The notes under the pieces: generated by a model
Databases searched by the model: none
Told to the model about the DNA's origin: nothing
What the model saw: only the letters and a program-made list of their open reading frames with translations
Made by a program: the position numbers and the translations under genes
Assembly: GCA_964501535.1 (NCBI GenBank)
Contig: CAZCSV010000001.1
Location: 496,001-560,000 of the forward strand
Direction: 5' to 3'
DNA: 64,000 bases
From: FEN-1279 sp964501535
GTDB lineage: Bacteria > Bacteroidota > Ignavibacteria > Tepidaquicellales > Tepidaquicellaceae
In this document: piece by piece, positions 9,233 to 18,340 of the stretch
How positions within the stretch are numbered: position 1 is the stretch's first letter
Layout: each line of letters begins with the position of its first letter

Positions 9233-9253
9233 TGTAGTAAAAATATGTATTTA

Positions 9254-10297
9254 TTACATTAACTTTTTAAATAATCCGAGTATCCCCTGTTTCCACGCAA
9301 TCCTGTGGGTTACTCCCGTTCCCTTTTGTATTGTGTGTTTGTTGTCTAAATACCATTGGTAAGACCTTATCAATGCATCTGCATTAGAATATTTCGGCTC
9401 CCATCCGAGTGTTTTCTGAGCTTTCTCTATCGATACAAACGAATCCGTATCCGCCGTTCCGTAAATCCATTTGTATAAAGGCGAAAGATTTAATATTTCA
9501 AAAAATCTTAATGCAGGTTTAATCAACCAAGAGGGAGTTCCCATCACCCTTGAACCCGATTTGGCATATTCGCACATCGCCCCTACATCTTCCTTCACTG
9601 TTTTAAAATCTTTTGCCCCTACATTAAATACATCATTAACTTTTTCTGCCGGTAATGTAGCGCATAAATTTATCGCATCTACTAAATCATCTACTTCAAA
9701 AAGCTGATACCTGTTTTTACCGTTTCCAATTATAGGAATTTTTGCACCAGATTCAACCCAGTCATATAAAATCTGGAACACGCCGAGTCGTGCTGTTCCT
9801 ATAAAACTTTTAGGTCTTAGTATACAAACGTTCAATCCTTTTTTCCTGTAATCCTCACAGATTTCTTCTGCCTGTATCTTGCTTTTTCCGTATGGTCCCA
9901 CCCCGATCCTCGGATGAGTCTCGTATAACGGATGCTCTTTTGGCACTCCGTAAACCGAAGTCGAAGAAATAAAAATTAACCTGCCTACGTCAAGCCTCAA
10001 ACAACTGTCGCATACATTCTTCATCCCTCCTACATTGGTCTCAAATATATCCTTCTTCTTCCACAACGGAAGCGCCGCCGCACAGTGTATAACTACATCT
10101 GCACCGCTTAATATCTCGTCCATCTGCTTTTGGTCTCTTACATCACCATATATGCAATTTATTTCTTTATTATAATCGCCTTCCGGAAATGGCGCTATGT
10201 CGAAAAAAACAGAATCCTTATAATTTGTTATCTCGTTGATTTTTGTTCCTATGTGATATCCGAGAAATCCGGCACCACCCGTTACAACTACTTTCAT
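9254..10297 (-). CDS. NAD-dependent epimerase/dehydratase (extended SDR)
   Basis: The N-terminus V-T-G-G-A-G-F-L-G carries the G-x-x-G-x-x-G nucleotide-binding turn. The active-site set follows: S-S-T-S-V-Y-G near residue 113 (catalytic Ser/Thr) and Y-G-K-S-K near 143 (the Y-x-x-x-K pair). Length is 347 residues. Such enzymes modify nucleotide sugars or sterol-like substrates; the target here is not readable. About 11 bases separate it from anmK upstream and 21 from the aldehyde dehydrogenase downstream, which suggests an anmK-epimerase-ALDH transcript. Confidence 0.85.
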   Translation of the reverse strand: MKVVVTGGAGFLGYHIGTKINEITNYKDSVFFDIAPFPEGDYNKEINCIYGDVRDQKQMDEILSGADVVIHCAAALPLWKKKDIFETNVGGMKNVCDSCLRLDVGRLIFISSTSVYGVPKEHPLYETHPRIGVGPYGKSKIQAEEICEDYRKKGLNVCILRPKSFIGTARLGVFQILYDWVESGAKIPIIGNGKNRYQLFEVDDLVDAINLCATLPAEKVNDVFNVGAKDFKTVKEDVGAMCEYAKSGSRVMGTPSWLIKPALRFFEILNLSPLYKWIYGTADTDSFVSIEKAQKTLGWEPKYSNADALIRSYQWYLDNKHTIQKGTGVTHRIAWKQGILGLFKKLM

Positions 10298-10308
10298 CTT
10301 ATTTATAT

Positions 10309-11517
10309 TTATTTATAATTAAATTTTACGGGACAAATTTTTCCCAATATCGCTTCTTTCTTCGCTCCTGTTGCCGATGGTACATTACTGCAATTTTGTG
10401 ATATTGTCTCATTCGCTAAAACCGCAAATAATACCGCTTCCTTATTTTCGGAATTTATTCCCCTGTGTTCAAGCTTCCTAACTATGGAATTCTCAAAATA
10501 TGATTTGATGGAATTCATAATCACAACATTATCAGCTCCCCCTCCGCTGACTAAAATCTCGGATATATCTGAATTCATAACAAAATGTGTTATATTAAAA
10601 TATATTGTATATGCTGTATATTCGGTTACGGTTCTTATTATATCTTCTTTACTTATGTTTTCCGCTTTTTTTATTATCTTTTTTAAAAAAGATTTTCCGT
10701 AATACTCCCTGCCTGTTGATTTCGGCGGCTTCGTTTGAAAATATCTGTCCTCCGTACAAAGATATTCAAACAAACCTTTTTCAATTTTTCCTCTCAGTGC
10801 AATCTTTGAATCCCTGTCGAATCCCTTTCCGAAATACTCCCTGCACAATCCGTCAATCAGCATGTTCCCGGGACCGGAATCGAAAGCTATTACTTCATCA
10901 ATCCTGCCGCTCTTTTTCAAATATGTCAGATTAGCTATTCCGCCGATATTAATTAATATTCTAGATTTTCTTTTATCTGTAAATAATATGTAATCAAGAT
11001 ATGGAACTAACGGCGCTCCGTCACCTTCGACAGCGACATCTGCCGTCCGGAAATCACCGACTGTTGTTATTCCCGTTTGATTCGCTATTACGGACGGATC
11101 CCCGACTTGTAAAGTCGACTTGGTATTGAAACCGAATTCCTTTCTAACCTTCGGAATATGATATATCGTCTGACCATGCGACCCTATTATATCTACTGAA
11201 TTACCGGATATATTTCTTAAATCCAAAAATTTCTTTATTTTTTCCGCAAATAATCGCCCGATAATAAAATTAAGCTTGCAAATATCTTCAACATCATTTT
11301 CATTTTTACGGGAACACTTTAAAATGTATTCTTTAAGTTGGTTTTCTATTCTAAAAGATTGAAAATCAATAACTTGAACCAATGTCTTGATTCCCGAACC
11401 CTTAATGTTCACTAAAACAACATCAACTGCATCTACCGATGTTCCCGATAGAACTCCTATCACCCTCCGCTCTTTTTTCCTTATTATTTCTGTTAAATTC
11501 GCACTCATATTTTTCAA
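10309..11517 (-). CDS. anmK: Anhydro-N-acetylmuramic acid kinase
   Basis: AnmK phosphorylates and opens 1,6-anhydro-N-acetylmuramic acid from turned-over peptidoglycan to give MurNAc 6-phosphate. The signature blocks are all present: G-V-L-S-G-T-S-V-D-A-V-D near residue 21 (phosphate loop), G-S-H-G-Q-T-I-Y-H near 113, G-D-F-R-T-A-D-V-A near 151, N-I-G-G-I-A-N near 192 and F-D-S-G-P-G-N near 216. Its 402 residues are slightly longer than the usual 370 or so. An alternative start at the second methionine (M4) would trim the N-terminus by three residues. The gene is divergent from the partner-switching operon, with 148 AT-rich bases between them. Confidence 0.93.
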   Translation of the reverse strand: MKNMSANLTEIIRKKERRVIGVLSGTSVDAVDVVLVNIKGSGIKTLVQVIDFQSFRIENQLKEYILKCSRKNENDVEDICKLNFIIGRLFAEKIKKFLDLRNISGNSVDIIGSHGQTIYHIPKVRKEFGFNTKSTLQVGDPSVIANQTGITTVGDFRTADVAVEGDGAPLVPYLDYILFTDKRKSRILINIGGIANLTYLKKSGRIDEVIAFDSGPGNMLIDGLCREYFGKGFDRDSKIALRGKIEKGLFEYLCTEDRYFQTKPPKSTGREYYGKSFLKKIIKKAENISKEDIIRTVTEYTAYTIYFNITHFVMNSDISEILVSGGGADNVVIMNSIKSYFENSIVRKLEHRGINSENKEAVLFAVLANETISQNCSNVPSATGAKKEAILGKICPVKFNYK

Positions 11518-11665
11518 ATATAGCCGAATTATTTTTCATATTCTATGGATTTTACTGTAACTTAAATAACTAAATATAGTATATATAAATAGGAAAATAT
11601 GATGTAATTATTGTCATTTATTTTGTGATATTTTTTATAGATTTTCCAGTAAATAATAAATTAAA

Positions 11666-12010
11666 ATGGAAGAATTTAACATTATCGAGAAAAATAACAA
11701 TGATGTTGTAATTTTGTACCTTGAAGGATTTCTCGATGCTCATACTTCGGTTGAGCTTGAGAAATCATTCGAAAAATTAATTAGTGAAAAGAAATACAAA
11801 ATCATAGTTAATTTCGAAAAATTATCATACATAAGTAGCGCCGGCCTGGGTGTTTTTATGGCTTATATAGAATCTATTAGAAACAATTCGGGTGATATAA
11901 AATTATGCAAAATGAGTGATAAGATTTACAATATTTTCGATATGCTCGGATTTCCAATTTTATTCGAAATCTATAAGGAAGAAACAGAACCTATAGAAAA
12001 ATTTAATTAA
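11666..12010 (+). CDS. STAS-domain anti-anti-sigma factor (SpoIIAA/RsbV type)
   Basis: The 114-residue single-domain protein fits the STAS antagonist fold. It has Y-L-E-G-F-L-D-A-H-T near residue 18 and Y-I-S-S-A-G-L-G-V near 54, where the serine is the usual phosphorylation site. In partner switching, the unphosphorylated STAS protein binds and blocks a kinase/anti-sigma protein. The next two genes encode that kinase and the matching SpoIIE-type phosphatase, so the set is self-contained. The ATG at 11666 follows an A-rich leader without a Shine-Dalgarno sequence. Confidence 0.9.
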   Translation: MEEFNIIEKNNNDVVILYLEGFLDAHTSVELEKSFEKLISEKKYKIIVNFEKLSYISSAGLGVFMAYIESIRNNSGDIKLCKMSDKIYNIFDMLGFPILFEIYKEETEPIEKFN

Positions 12011-12023
12011 GATTTTATAAATT

Positions 12024-12440
12024 TTGGATAATACTGAAAAAATATCGATTGTTAGCTCGACTAAAAACCTTAAACAGGTAAGAAATTTCATCGAGGAAAG
12101 TGCGAGGAAATATCTTTCCGATATTAATGTCATAAACCAGATAGTCTTGTCTGTCGATGAAGCATGTACTAACATTATTAAACATACTTATAAATTCGAC
12201 GAAAACCATATCATCGATATAGAAAATTATATTAAAAATAATCAGTTCATTGTAAAAATTTCATATAATGGGGGTGAATTCGACCCTAATAAACGCTCTC
12301 TTCCCGATATGAAAGAGTATTTCGCTAAATATAAAGTAGGAGGACTCGGTATACCTTTAATGAAAAAGTTTATGGATAAAATTGAATATATGCACACAGT
12401 TAACGATTTCAACGAATTAATACTTTTTAAAAATATTTAA
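12024..12440 (+). CDS. RsbW/SpoIIAB-type HATPase (anti-sigma factor / serine kinase)
   Basis: This 138-residue protein is a GHKL ATPase of the anti-sigma kinase type. The N-box D-E-A-C-T-N-I-I-K-H lies near residue 51, F-D-P near 91 and the G-loop G-G-L-G-I-P-L near 112. It would phosphorylate the upstream STAS protein or bind a sigma factor or other target. The start is a TTG at 12024-12026, the only one giving the expected N-terminus. It lies 13 bases after the STAS stop codon and 28 before the phosphatase gene. No sigma factor is encoded nearby, so its output partner is unknown. Confidence 0.88.
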   Translation: MDNTEKISIVSSTKNLKQVRNFIEESARKYLSDINVINQIVLSVDEACTNIIKHTYKFDENHIIDIENYIKNNQFIVKISYNGGEFDPNKRSLPDMKEYFAKYKVGGLGIPLMKKFMDKIEYMHTVNDFNELILFKNI

Positions 12441-12468
12441 AGGCTCAAAATCTTCTTCTTTTCCGATT

Positions 12469-14193
12469 ATGGAAAACTCGTACCCGACAAAAAAACAGCT
12501 CGAACTGAATTCATTAATAGAATTCTCTCAGCTGATTAACAGTAACCTTAACCTTGATTTTATCTTCGGTAATATCCTGCTTAGTATTATGGGAAAAATG
12601 ATGATTACCAAAGGTCTTTTTCTTGTAAATAATTTTTCGAAAGGAGAAAACTCTTATACAATTAATACCTTGAAAGGTTTAAGCCAGAACTACAAGAACA
12701 GAGAAATAGAATTTGAATTTCCGAGACTGTCTATTTTCAGCTCAGCAGATTTCAAGGACAAGGATAATTTCTTTACGAAAAATAATCTTGATTTCTTTTT
12801 TAAAATCTTTTTTTCCGATAAGTCTCTCGGTGTGTTGTGTCTCGGAAAAAAAATCAATAAAGAATTAATTACAAAAGAAGAAACTATCTTTATCGAAACT
12901 ATGCTGAATATCTCCGCACCCGCAATCGAGAATTCTCTTAAGTTCAATGAAATTAAATCCCTGAATGACGAACTTAATACCCAGGTTAACCAGCTCAAAT
13001 CACTTTTTGAACTGAGCAAAGAGTTAAATACGAATTTTCAGGACAGGGAAATGATTATAAAACTGCTGAATTATACTCTGCTTGGTAATTTCGGCGTAAA
13101 AGAATTGTTAATATTTTCGAAATTCAGGTCGGATAAATTTTATCTTCTGAACAGAAAAAAGGATTTGTCGATTGATGATGAATTTATTGATTCCCTGGAG
13201 AAAATCAATAAACCCGTCCTGATAAAAGAATATTCAGAAAATTATGCAGTAAATTTCCTGAATAAAAAAAATTACAGGCTGCTTTTCCCAATAAAAAATA
13301 ACGGTAAAATCGAATCAATCGTGTGCCTGGGAAGTAAATTGAATAAAAAAGACTTTACAGAGGAAGACCTCCAGTTTTTGGAATCCATTCTGAATTTGTC
13401 AGTAATATCGCTCGACAACACCGTTTTGTTCAACGAATATATCGAGAAACAAAAAATCGAAAACGAACTAAAAATCGCCAGGGAAATGCAGATTGCACTT
13501 CTGCCTAAAGAATTACCCGAAATAAGTAATTATAGTATATCTGCAGTCAATATACCGGCACTGCACGTAGGAGGCGATTATTATGACATCATTAAACTGT
13601 CGGATTCTAAATATGCATTTGCAATCGCCGATGTCTCCGGAAAAGGTACGCCTGCTTCATTGCTGATGTCAAATATCCAGTCCGCAATTCATTCGTTCCT
13701 GAAATTATACGAAGAAAATACTTTCGACCTTTCTGACGTTACCGAAAAAATAAACGAACTGATTTACGAAAATACTACAATCGAAAAATTTATTACTTTC
13801 TTCTGGGGAATTCTTGATTGCGAGAAACATTCATTCACTTATATTAATGCAGGTCATAATCCTCCTCTCCATATCTCTGATAATAATGTAACCCTGCTCG
13901 ATAAGGGAGGACTGATGCTGGGTGTTATGGGAAAAGAGGTCAGATATGAATCGGAACAGATTTATTTCGACGAAAATGATATTTTGATTTTTTATACCGA
14001 TGGAGTTACGGAAGCCGTTAATCATCTGAATGAAGAATTCGGGGAGGAACGGCTGACCAGAACTGCTCTATATAATTTTCGAAAATCCCCTTCTGAAATT
14101 CTTAATATTATAATAAAAGATATTGAATCTTTCGCAAAAGGACTAAGCCAGCATGACGATATCACACTTATAATCCTGAAAAAAAGCGCTTAA
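12469..14193 (+). CDS. GAF-domain SpoIIE/RsbU-type serine phosphatase
   Basis: The 574-residue protein carries two GAF-like sensory regions (about 15-165 and 180-320), a helical linker rich in E and K, and a C-terminal PP2C/SpoIIE phosphatase domain (about 365-572). Metal and catalytic motifs are intact: G-G-D-Y-Y-D near 368, A-D-V-S-G-K-G near 388, N-A-G-H-N-P-P near 463, T-D-G-V-T-E-A near 510 and H-D-D-I-T near 563. It would dephosphorylate the STAS protein of the same operon and so set the switch according to a ligand or redox cue sensed by the GAF regions. It has no signal peptide or transmembrane segment, so sensing is cytoplasmic. A bidirectional terminator follows. Confidence 0.9.
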   Translation: MENSYPTKKQLELNSLIEFSQLINSNLNLDFIFGNILLSIMGKMMITKGLFLVNNFSKGENSYTINTLKGLSQNYKNREIEFEFPRLSIFSSADFKDKDNFFTKNNLDFFFKIFFSDKSLGVLCLGKKINKELITKEETIFIETMLNISAPAIENSLKFNEIKSLNDELNTQVNQLKSLFELSKELNTNFQDREMIIKLLNYTLLGNFGVKELLIFSKFRSDKFYLLNRKKDLSIDDEFIDSLEKINKPVLIKEYSENYAVNFLNKKNYRLLFPIKNNGKIESIVCLGSKLNKKDFTEEDLQFLESILNLSVISLDNTVLFNEYIEKQKIENELKIAREMQIALLPKELPEISNYSISAVNIPALHVGGDYYDIIKLSDSKYAFAIADVSGKGTPASLLMSNIQSAIHSFLKLYEENTFDLSDVTEKINELIYENTTIEKFITFFWGILDCEKHSFTYINAGHNPPLHISDNNVTLLDKGGLMLGVMGKEVRYESEQIYFDENDILIFYTDGVTEAVNHLNEEFGEERLTRTALYNFRKSPSEILNIIIKDIESFAKGLSQHDDITLIILKKSA

Positions 14194-14210
14194 AGAAAAT
14201 TCGTATATAA

Positions 14211-14244
14211 AAAAAACTCCCGAAAAATGATTCGGGAGTTTTTT
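14211..14244 (+). terminator. Bidirectional terminator between the phosphatase gene and rpsR
   Basis: A 14-base inverted repeat (14211-14224 and 14231-14244) with a 6-base loop has a run of A on the left and T on the right, so it can stop both of the convergent transcripts. Confidence 0.93.
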
Positions 14245-14265
14245 ATTAATAATATTATATAACTC

Positions 14266-14553
14266 TTAATATCTTGTACCTTCGCTTACAAACGGTAAGA
14301 ATGCAAGATGTCTCGCTCTTTTCACCGCGGTTGTCAGTTTTCTTTGCATCTTCGCCGTTGCACCCGTAATGCGGGCAGGCAATATCTTGCCTTGCTCATT
14401 GAGAAATCTGGTAAGCAACCTGACATCTCTGAAATCTATAAAACTGTCTATTCCTTTTTCTTTAAAAGGGTCTCTTTTTTTCTGCTGTATCGGTTTTTTT
14501 GCAGCTATCTGCTGTGTTAACTTGTAATTATTTTGTGTCTTTATCTTCTTCAT
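14266..14553 (-). CDS. rpsR: Small ribosomal subunit protein bS18
   Basis: The C-terminal 60 residues are plainly bS18: I-D-F-R-D-V-R-L-L-T-R-F near residue 36, then G-K-I-L-P-A-R-I-T-G and A-V-K-R-A-R-H-L-A-F-L-P. The 95-residue protein is longer than the usual 70-85 because of a basic, K/Q-rich N-terminal tail of about 35 residues. The gene is alone here. The usual neighbours rpsF, ssb and rplI are absent from both sides, which is unusual for this protein. It ends about 20 bases from the shared terminator with the SpoIIE phosphatase gene. Confidence 0.95.
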   Translation of the reverse strand: MKKIKTQNNYKLTQQIAAKKPIQQKKRDPFKEKGIDSFIDFRDVRLLTRFLNEQGKILPARITGATAKMQRKLTTAVKRARHLAFLPFVSEGTRY

Positions 14554-14633
14554 TAATATTTTTTATTTAGAACTTATAATTTAAGGATTTTTTGCAGAAA
14601 TTTCAATTCTTAAATAATTCTAATATTCATTTT

Positions 14634-15302
14634 TTAATAAACTATCCAGAAAATCCCGACTAAAAATGCCGCTGAAGAGCATGTGGTCAATAGCCATTTA
14701 TATGCTTTTTCACTGTTAAAAGCGAATTTCTCACCTAAAAATCCCAGTCCCGATGCAAATATTATCATAGATATTATCGTTCCTATCCCAAATGCAATAA
14801 TGTATATAACCGATTGTATCATAGTCGAAAATGCCAGCGCAGGCAATATCCCGATAAAATGCGAACTTCCTGCAAATCCGTGCAAAACCCCGATACCTAA
14901 TGCCGCATGGAGATGAACATGCGCTTCGGATTTTTCATGTGTTTTCGGATTCTTGTGTAAGTGTAAATGCGTATGCTCTTCATCATCGTGAATATGCGTG
15001 TGTGTGTGTATTCTTGTCTTAAATGCTTTCCTGAATCCCCATATCCCGATGATAATTAAAATTACACCGACTAACCTTTCACTCCATCCCGAAATCGCCT
15101 CGATTGGAATTATTTCTCTTAAAACTAAAAATGCCGCGCCTATAAGCATAACACCTAACGAATGCCCTATCCCCCAGCGTAAACCCGTTATCCATGATTT
15201 CTTCAGTGACCTAACAGCCAACGGTGCTATTGCAGTCAAATGGTCAGGTCCCGACCAAACGTGAAGAGCACCTGCCAATAATCCGGTTATAAATGCTATC
15301 AT
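14634..15302 (-). CDS. Nickel/cobalt-type transporter with His-rich loop (UreH/NiCoT-like)
   Basis: The 222-residue membrane protein has about six transmembrane segments. The first carries H-V-W-S-G-P-D-H, like the histidine/aspartate metal-entry motif of nickel-cobalt transporters, and G-I-G-H-S-L-G follows in the next. A cytoplasmic loop at about residues 95-132 is packed with histidines (H-T-H-T-H-I-H and later H-L-H-L-H), as expected for metal binding. Related UreH proteins import nickel for urease, while RcnA-like ones export it, so direction is uncertain. It is 12 bases downstream of the methyltransferase gene and likely co-transcribed with it. Confidence 0.8.
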   Translation of the reverse strand: MIAFITGLLAGALHVWSGPDHLTAIAPLAVRSLKKSWITGLRWGIGHSLGVMLIGAAFLVLREIIPIEAISGWSERLVGVILIIIGIWGFRKAFKTRIHTHTHIHDDEEHTHLHLHKNPKTHEKSEAHVHLHAALGIGVLHGFAGSSHFIGILPALAFSTMIQSVIYIIAFGIGTIISMIIFASGLGFLGEKFAFNSEKAYKWLLTTCSSAAFLVGIFWIVY

Positions 15303-15314
15303 AACACTCCTGAA

Positions 15315-16010
15315 TTAAATTTTTTGAAAATATATCGTTTGAACTATGCCTAAAAAATTATTTTTGCTGTATATTTTCTTAAATCCGCTCTCTTCGACTA
15401 TCCTATTGAAATCATTCACTTTGTAAAAGCCGTCTACCGATTTAAACAGATAATCGTATGCAATACCGCTTTTGGATATTTTTTTGCCTACTTTCGGCAT
15501 CAATTTATTAAAATATACATCGAAAATATCGTCCTTTTTCTTCTCCCTGGAAAACATTTCTAGAATCACTAAAATACCTTCGGCACCTAATACTCTGCGG
15601 ATTTCTTTTAACGAATCTTCCAGACTTTCAAAATTCCTTATTCCAAAACCGATTGTAACTAAATCAATAGAACTGTTTTCATAAGGTAAAGATTTTACAT
15701 CAGCAATGTCAATCACTAACTTGTTACTTTTTATCTTCTTCTTTTGTATTTCAAGCATCTTTTCCGAAATGTCACAGGAATATACTTTCTTCGGATTTAA
15801 ATTAATTAGCTCAAGTGTCAAATCACCCGTCCCGGAAGCTATGTCCAATACATTTCCGTATATTCTGCCTTTCGTTTTTAGATATTTTATGATTTCTTTC
15901 CGCCATCTCTTATCTTGATTCATTGTGAAAAGATGATTGAGGAAATCATATTTGGGGGCTATATCATCAAACATCTTGCTTATTTGCTTACTCGATTTGT
16001 TAAGTTTCAT
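15315..16010 (-). CDS. ubiE: Demethylmenaquinone methyltransferase (UbiE/MenG family)
   Basis: This is a 231-residue class I SAM-dependent methyltransferase. Motif I is V-L-D-I-A-S-G-T-G-D-L-T near residue 54. The N-terminus has the UbiE signature F-D-x-I-A-P-K-Y-D-F-L-N-H, and I-G-F-G-I-R-N-F lies near residue 120, which is diagnostic for the quinone C-methyltransferase family. In a menaquinone-using organism it would methylate demethylmenaquinone to menaquinone. No ubiquinone genes are seen, so the menaquinone role is an inference from lineage. It starts 3 bases after the permease gene stop. Confidence 0.92.
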   Translation of the reverse strand: MKLNKSSKQISKMFDDIAPKYDFLNHLFTMNQDKRWRKEIIKYLKTKGRIYGNVLDIASGTGDLTLELINLNPKKVYSCDISEKMLEIQKKKIKSNKLVIDIADVKSLPYENSSIDLVTIGFGIRNFESLEDSLKEIRRVLGAEGILVILEMFSREKKKDDIFDVYFNKLMPKVGKKISKSGIAYDYLFKSVDGFYKVNDFNRIVEESGFKKIYSKNNFLGIVQTIYFQKI

Positions 16011-16013
16011 CGG

Positions 16014-17228
16014 CTAAAACCTCAGAGATTTTACAGGGTCGAACCTTGAAGCAAGATATGCAGGGACTATTGTCGCAAGTAATACAAGTATCAATGTTAT
16101 AAATGAAATTAATATAAAATTATCTGTCTGAAGCAATATGGGAACATCCTTCATGTAATATATCTCGGGCAATTTGAAAAATTTGTACTTCAGCTCAGCC
16201 AGACACACTCCAAGCCCGATTGCATTGCCGATTATAATTCCTAAAATGCCTATAATAATCCCGTCGAATAAAAATATTTTCATTATATCGGAATTCGATG
16301 CTCCAAGCGACTTTAAAATACCAACCGACTGTGTCTTCTCCAGTATCAGCATTAGTAATGTCCCGATTATATTGAATGTCGCAACAATAATTATTAATCC
16401 CAGTATTATCGGTGTCGGTGCTTTTTGAAGTTCAACCCACGAAAATAATCCCTTGTATAACTTAAACAAAGATTTCGGGAAATGCGGATAGTCGAGCATC
16501 CTCTTCAATTTAGTAGCAATAACTTCAACTTCATCTATGTTGCTTACTTTCAACTCTATCCCTGTTACCCTGTCACCGTAATCAAATAACTTCTGCGTAG
16601 TTGCTAAATCCGTGTATATTAAAACATCGTCATACTCCCTTAACCCTGTTTCGTAAATTCCGCTTACTATGAATTGCTTTATCTTTGGAGGGTTCATCGG
16701 GGATGGAATTCCCTGCAATCCGAACACAATCACTTTTGTACCAACATTTAAACCGAGTTTGTTCGCAAGTTTCTCTCCGACAAGCAATCTCGAAAATATT
16801 GTGTCAATTTTCTCGAGATTAAATTCACCCTTTAATATCCTGTTCCTCGTAGTGGATAAATCTGTCTTCTGCTCGATTCCCTTTAATAAGATTCCCTCGA
16901 TATTCTCCTTGTAGCGGATTACTGCCTCCCTCTGAACATAAGGGGATATTCCCGTGACCTGTGGTATACTGTCCCTTACCTGCTTTATCGTTGCATTATG
17001 ATCACTCAGCCCTTCCGGCAAAAAAGATGTGATTTGTATGTGCGATACCAATCCCGCAACTTTATCCTTAATTTCCTTTTCAAATCCGTTTAATATCGAA
17101 ACCGCAACTATTAATGTCGCTACACCCAGCGCCACTCCCAAAATGGAAATATATGTTATGAAAGATACGAACTTCGAATCTTTTTTTGAAAATAAATATC
17201 TGCGCGCTATTAAATATTTGTAATTCAA
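16014..17228 (-). CDS. LolC/LolE-like ABC transporter permease (FtsX/MacB fold)
   Basis: The 404-residue protein has one N-terminal transmembrane helix (about 22-48), a large periplasmic domain and three C-terminal helices (about 275-300, 322-350, 370-395). This is the MacB/LolCE topology. The N-terminus A-R-R-Y-L-F-S-K-K and S-I-L-G-V-A-L-G-V fit the lipoprotein-releasing system, in which a permease pair and the LolD ATPase move lipoproteins to LolA. Only one permease is encoded here and no ATPase is adjacent, so it may act as a LolCE-type homodimer with a subunit encoded elsewhere. It follows prfB by two bases. Confidence 0.82.
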   Translation of the reverse strand: MNYKYLIARRYLFSKKDSKFVSFITYISILGVALGVATLIVAVSILNGFEKEIKDKVAGLVSHIQITSFLPEGLSDHNATIKQVRDSIPQVTGISPYVQREAVIRYKENIEGILLKGIEQKTDLSTTRNRILKGEFNLEKIDTIFSRLLVGEKLANKLGLNVGTKVIVFGLQGIPSPMNPPKIKQFIVSGIYETGLREYDDVLIYTDLATTQKLFDYGDRVTGIELKVSNIDEVEVIATKLKRMLDYPHFPKSLFKLYKGLFSWVELQKAPTPIILGLIIIVATFNIIGTLLMLILEKTQSVGILKSLGASNSDIMKIFLFDGIIIGILGIIIGNAIGLGVCLAELKYKFFKLPEIYYMKDVPILLQTDNFILISFITLILVLLATIVPAYLASRFDPVKSLRF

Positions 17229-17230
17229 GT

Positions 17231-18320
17231 TTAACTCAGTAAATATGTTCTTATAAATTCGTCGATTTCCCCGTCCATTACGGCTTGGGTGTCCGATGTT
17301 TCGTGATTTGTCCTGTGGTCCTTTACCATATTATAAGGATGAAACACGTAACTCCTAATCTGACTCCCCCATTCTATTTTCTTCTTCGATTTTTCTATTG
17401 CAGTAAGCTTTTCCAGCTCTTTCTCCTTTTCCATCATATAAAGTTTGGATTTCAGCATCTTCATCGCATTCATCTTGTTCTGCATCTGTGAACGCTCGTT
17501 CTGGCACTGCACTACAATACCTGTCGGAATGTGCGTTATCCTTATGGCTGTTTCCACTTTGTTAACGTTCTGTCCGCCTGCTCCGCCCGACCTGAATGTA
17601 TCTACCTTCAAATCTGATTGATTTATTTCCACTTCGATCGTGTCATCTATTATCGGCATTACAAATACCGCCGCAAATGATGTATGCCTCCTTTTGTTGG
17701 CATCGAAGGGAGAAATTCTCACTAACCTGTGCACTCCGTTTTCCGCTTTCAGAAATCCGTAAGCATATTCTCCGAATATCTCTATCGTTGCACTCTTTAT
17801 CCCCGCTCCGTCACCGTCGAGCCTGTCCACCAAGGCGGTTTTCAATTTATTTCTTTCGCAATATCTTAAATACATCCTCAACAACATTTCAGCCCAGTCC
17901 TGTGCCTCAGTGCCTCCCGCTCCGGAATTTATGGTCAGTATTGCATCGCACCTGTCATCTTCATCGGAAAGCATATTCTTGAATTCAAGGTCATCTACTT
18001 CCTTTATCAGCTTTGTAATCTCTTCATCAATCTCGGTTTCCAGCGATTCCTCATTTTCGGCTTCACCCATCTCGATTAAAGTATCTATATCGCCCGAGTG
18101 TTTCTCGACCGATTTATATTCCTCTACCCATTTCTTCAGATTCGATATTTCCTGCAGAGTCTTCTGAGCAGTTTTGTTGTCATTCCAGAAATCCTGTTTC
18201 TCTGTCTCCGATTCGAGTGTTTTTATTTTTTCAGTCTTCTCATCTACTTCAAAGAAACCTCCGCAGTGTTGCAAGCTTTTCTTTAGGGTTCTTTAATCTG
18301 AATTTCTGCTGTTCAAACAT
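17231..18320 (-). CDS. prfB: Peptide chain release factor RF2, made by programmed +1 frameshift
   Basis: The ATG at 18318-18320 opens a 23-codon frame that ends CGG AGG TTT CTT TGA (18263-18249). Reading then continues in the +1 frame from GAA at 18248-18250 to the stop at 17231, giving about 362 residues, close to the usual RF2 length. The body has the RF2 stop-recognition motif S-P-F near residue 204 and the catalytic G-G-Q (G-G-A-G-G-Q-N-V-N-K) near 249. RF2 ends translation at UGA and UAA. The frameshift lets RF2 level control its own synthesis, because low RF2 makes the ribosome pause at the in-frame UGA and slip. The adjacent lolC/E-like gene starts two bases later. Confidence 0.95.
18248..18263 (-). 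promoter_or_regulatory. Programmed +1 frameshift site of prfB
   Basis: On the minus strand the site reads CGGAGG TTT CTT TGA A. It matches the classic RF2 recoding layout: an internal Shine-Dalgarno-like hexamer, three bases, the slippery CTT, then the in-frame UGA. The skipped base is the T at 18251. Confidence 0.93.
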
Positions 18321-18340
18321 ATCTTTTAAATTATATTATT

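Noticed and set aside
17596..18286. Several plus-strand frames across prfB
   Set aside because: They mirror conserved RF2 coding sequence and carry no motifs.
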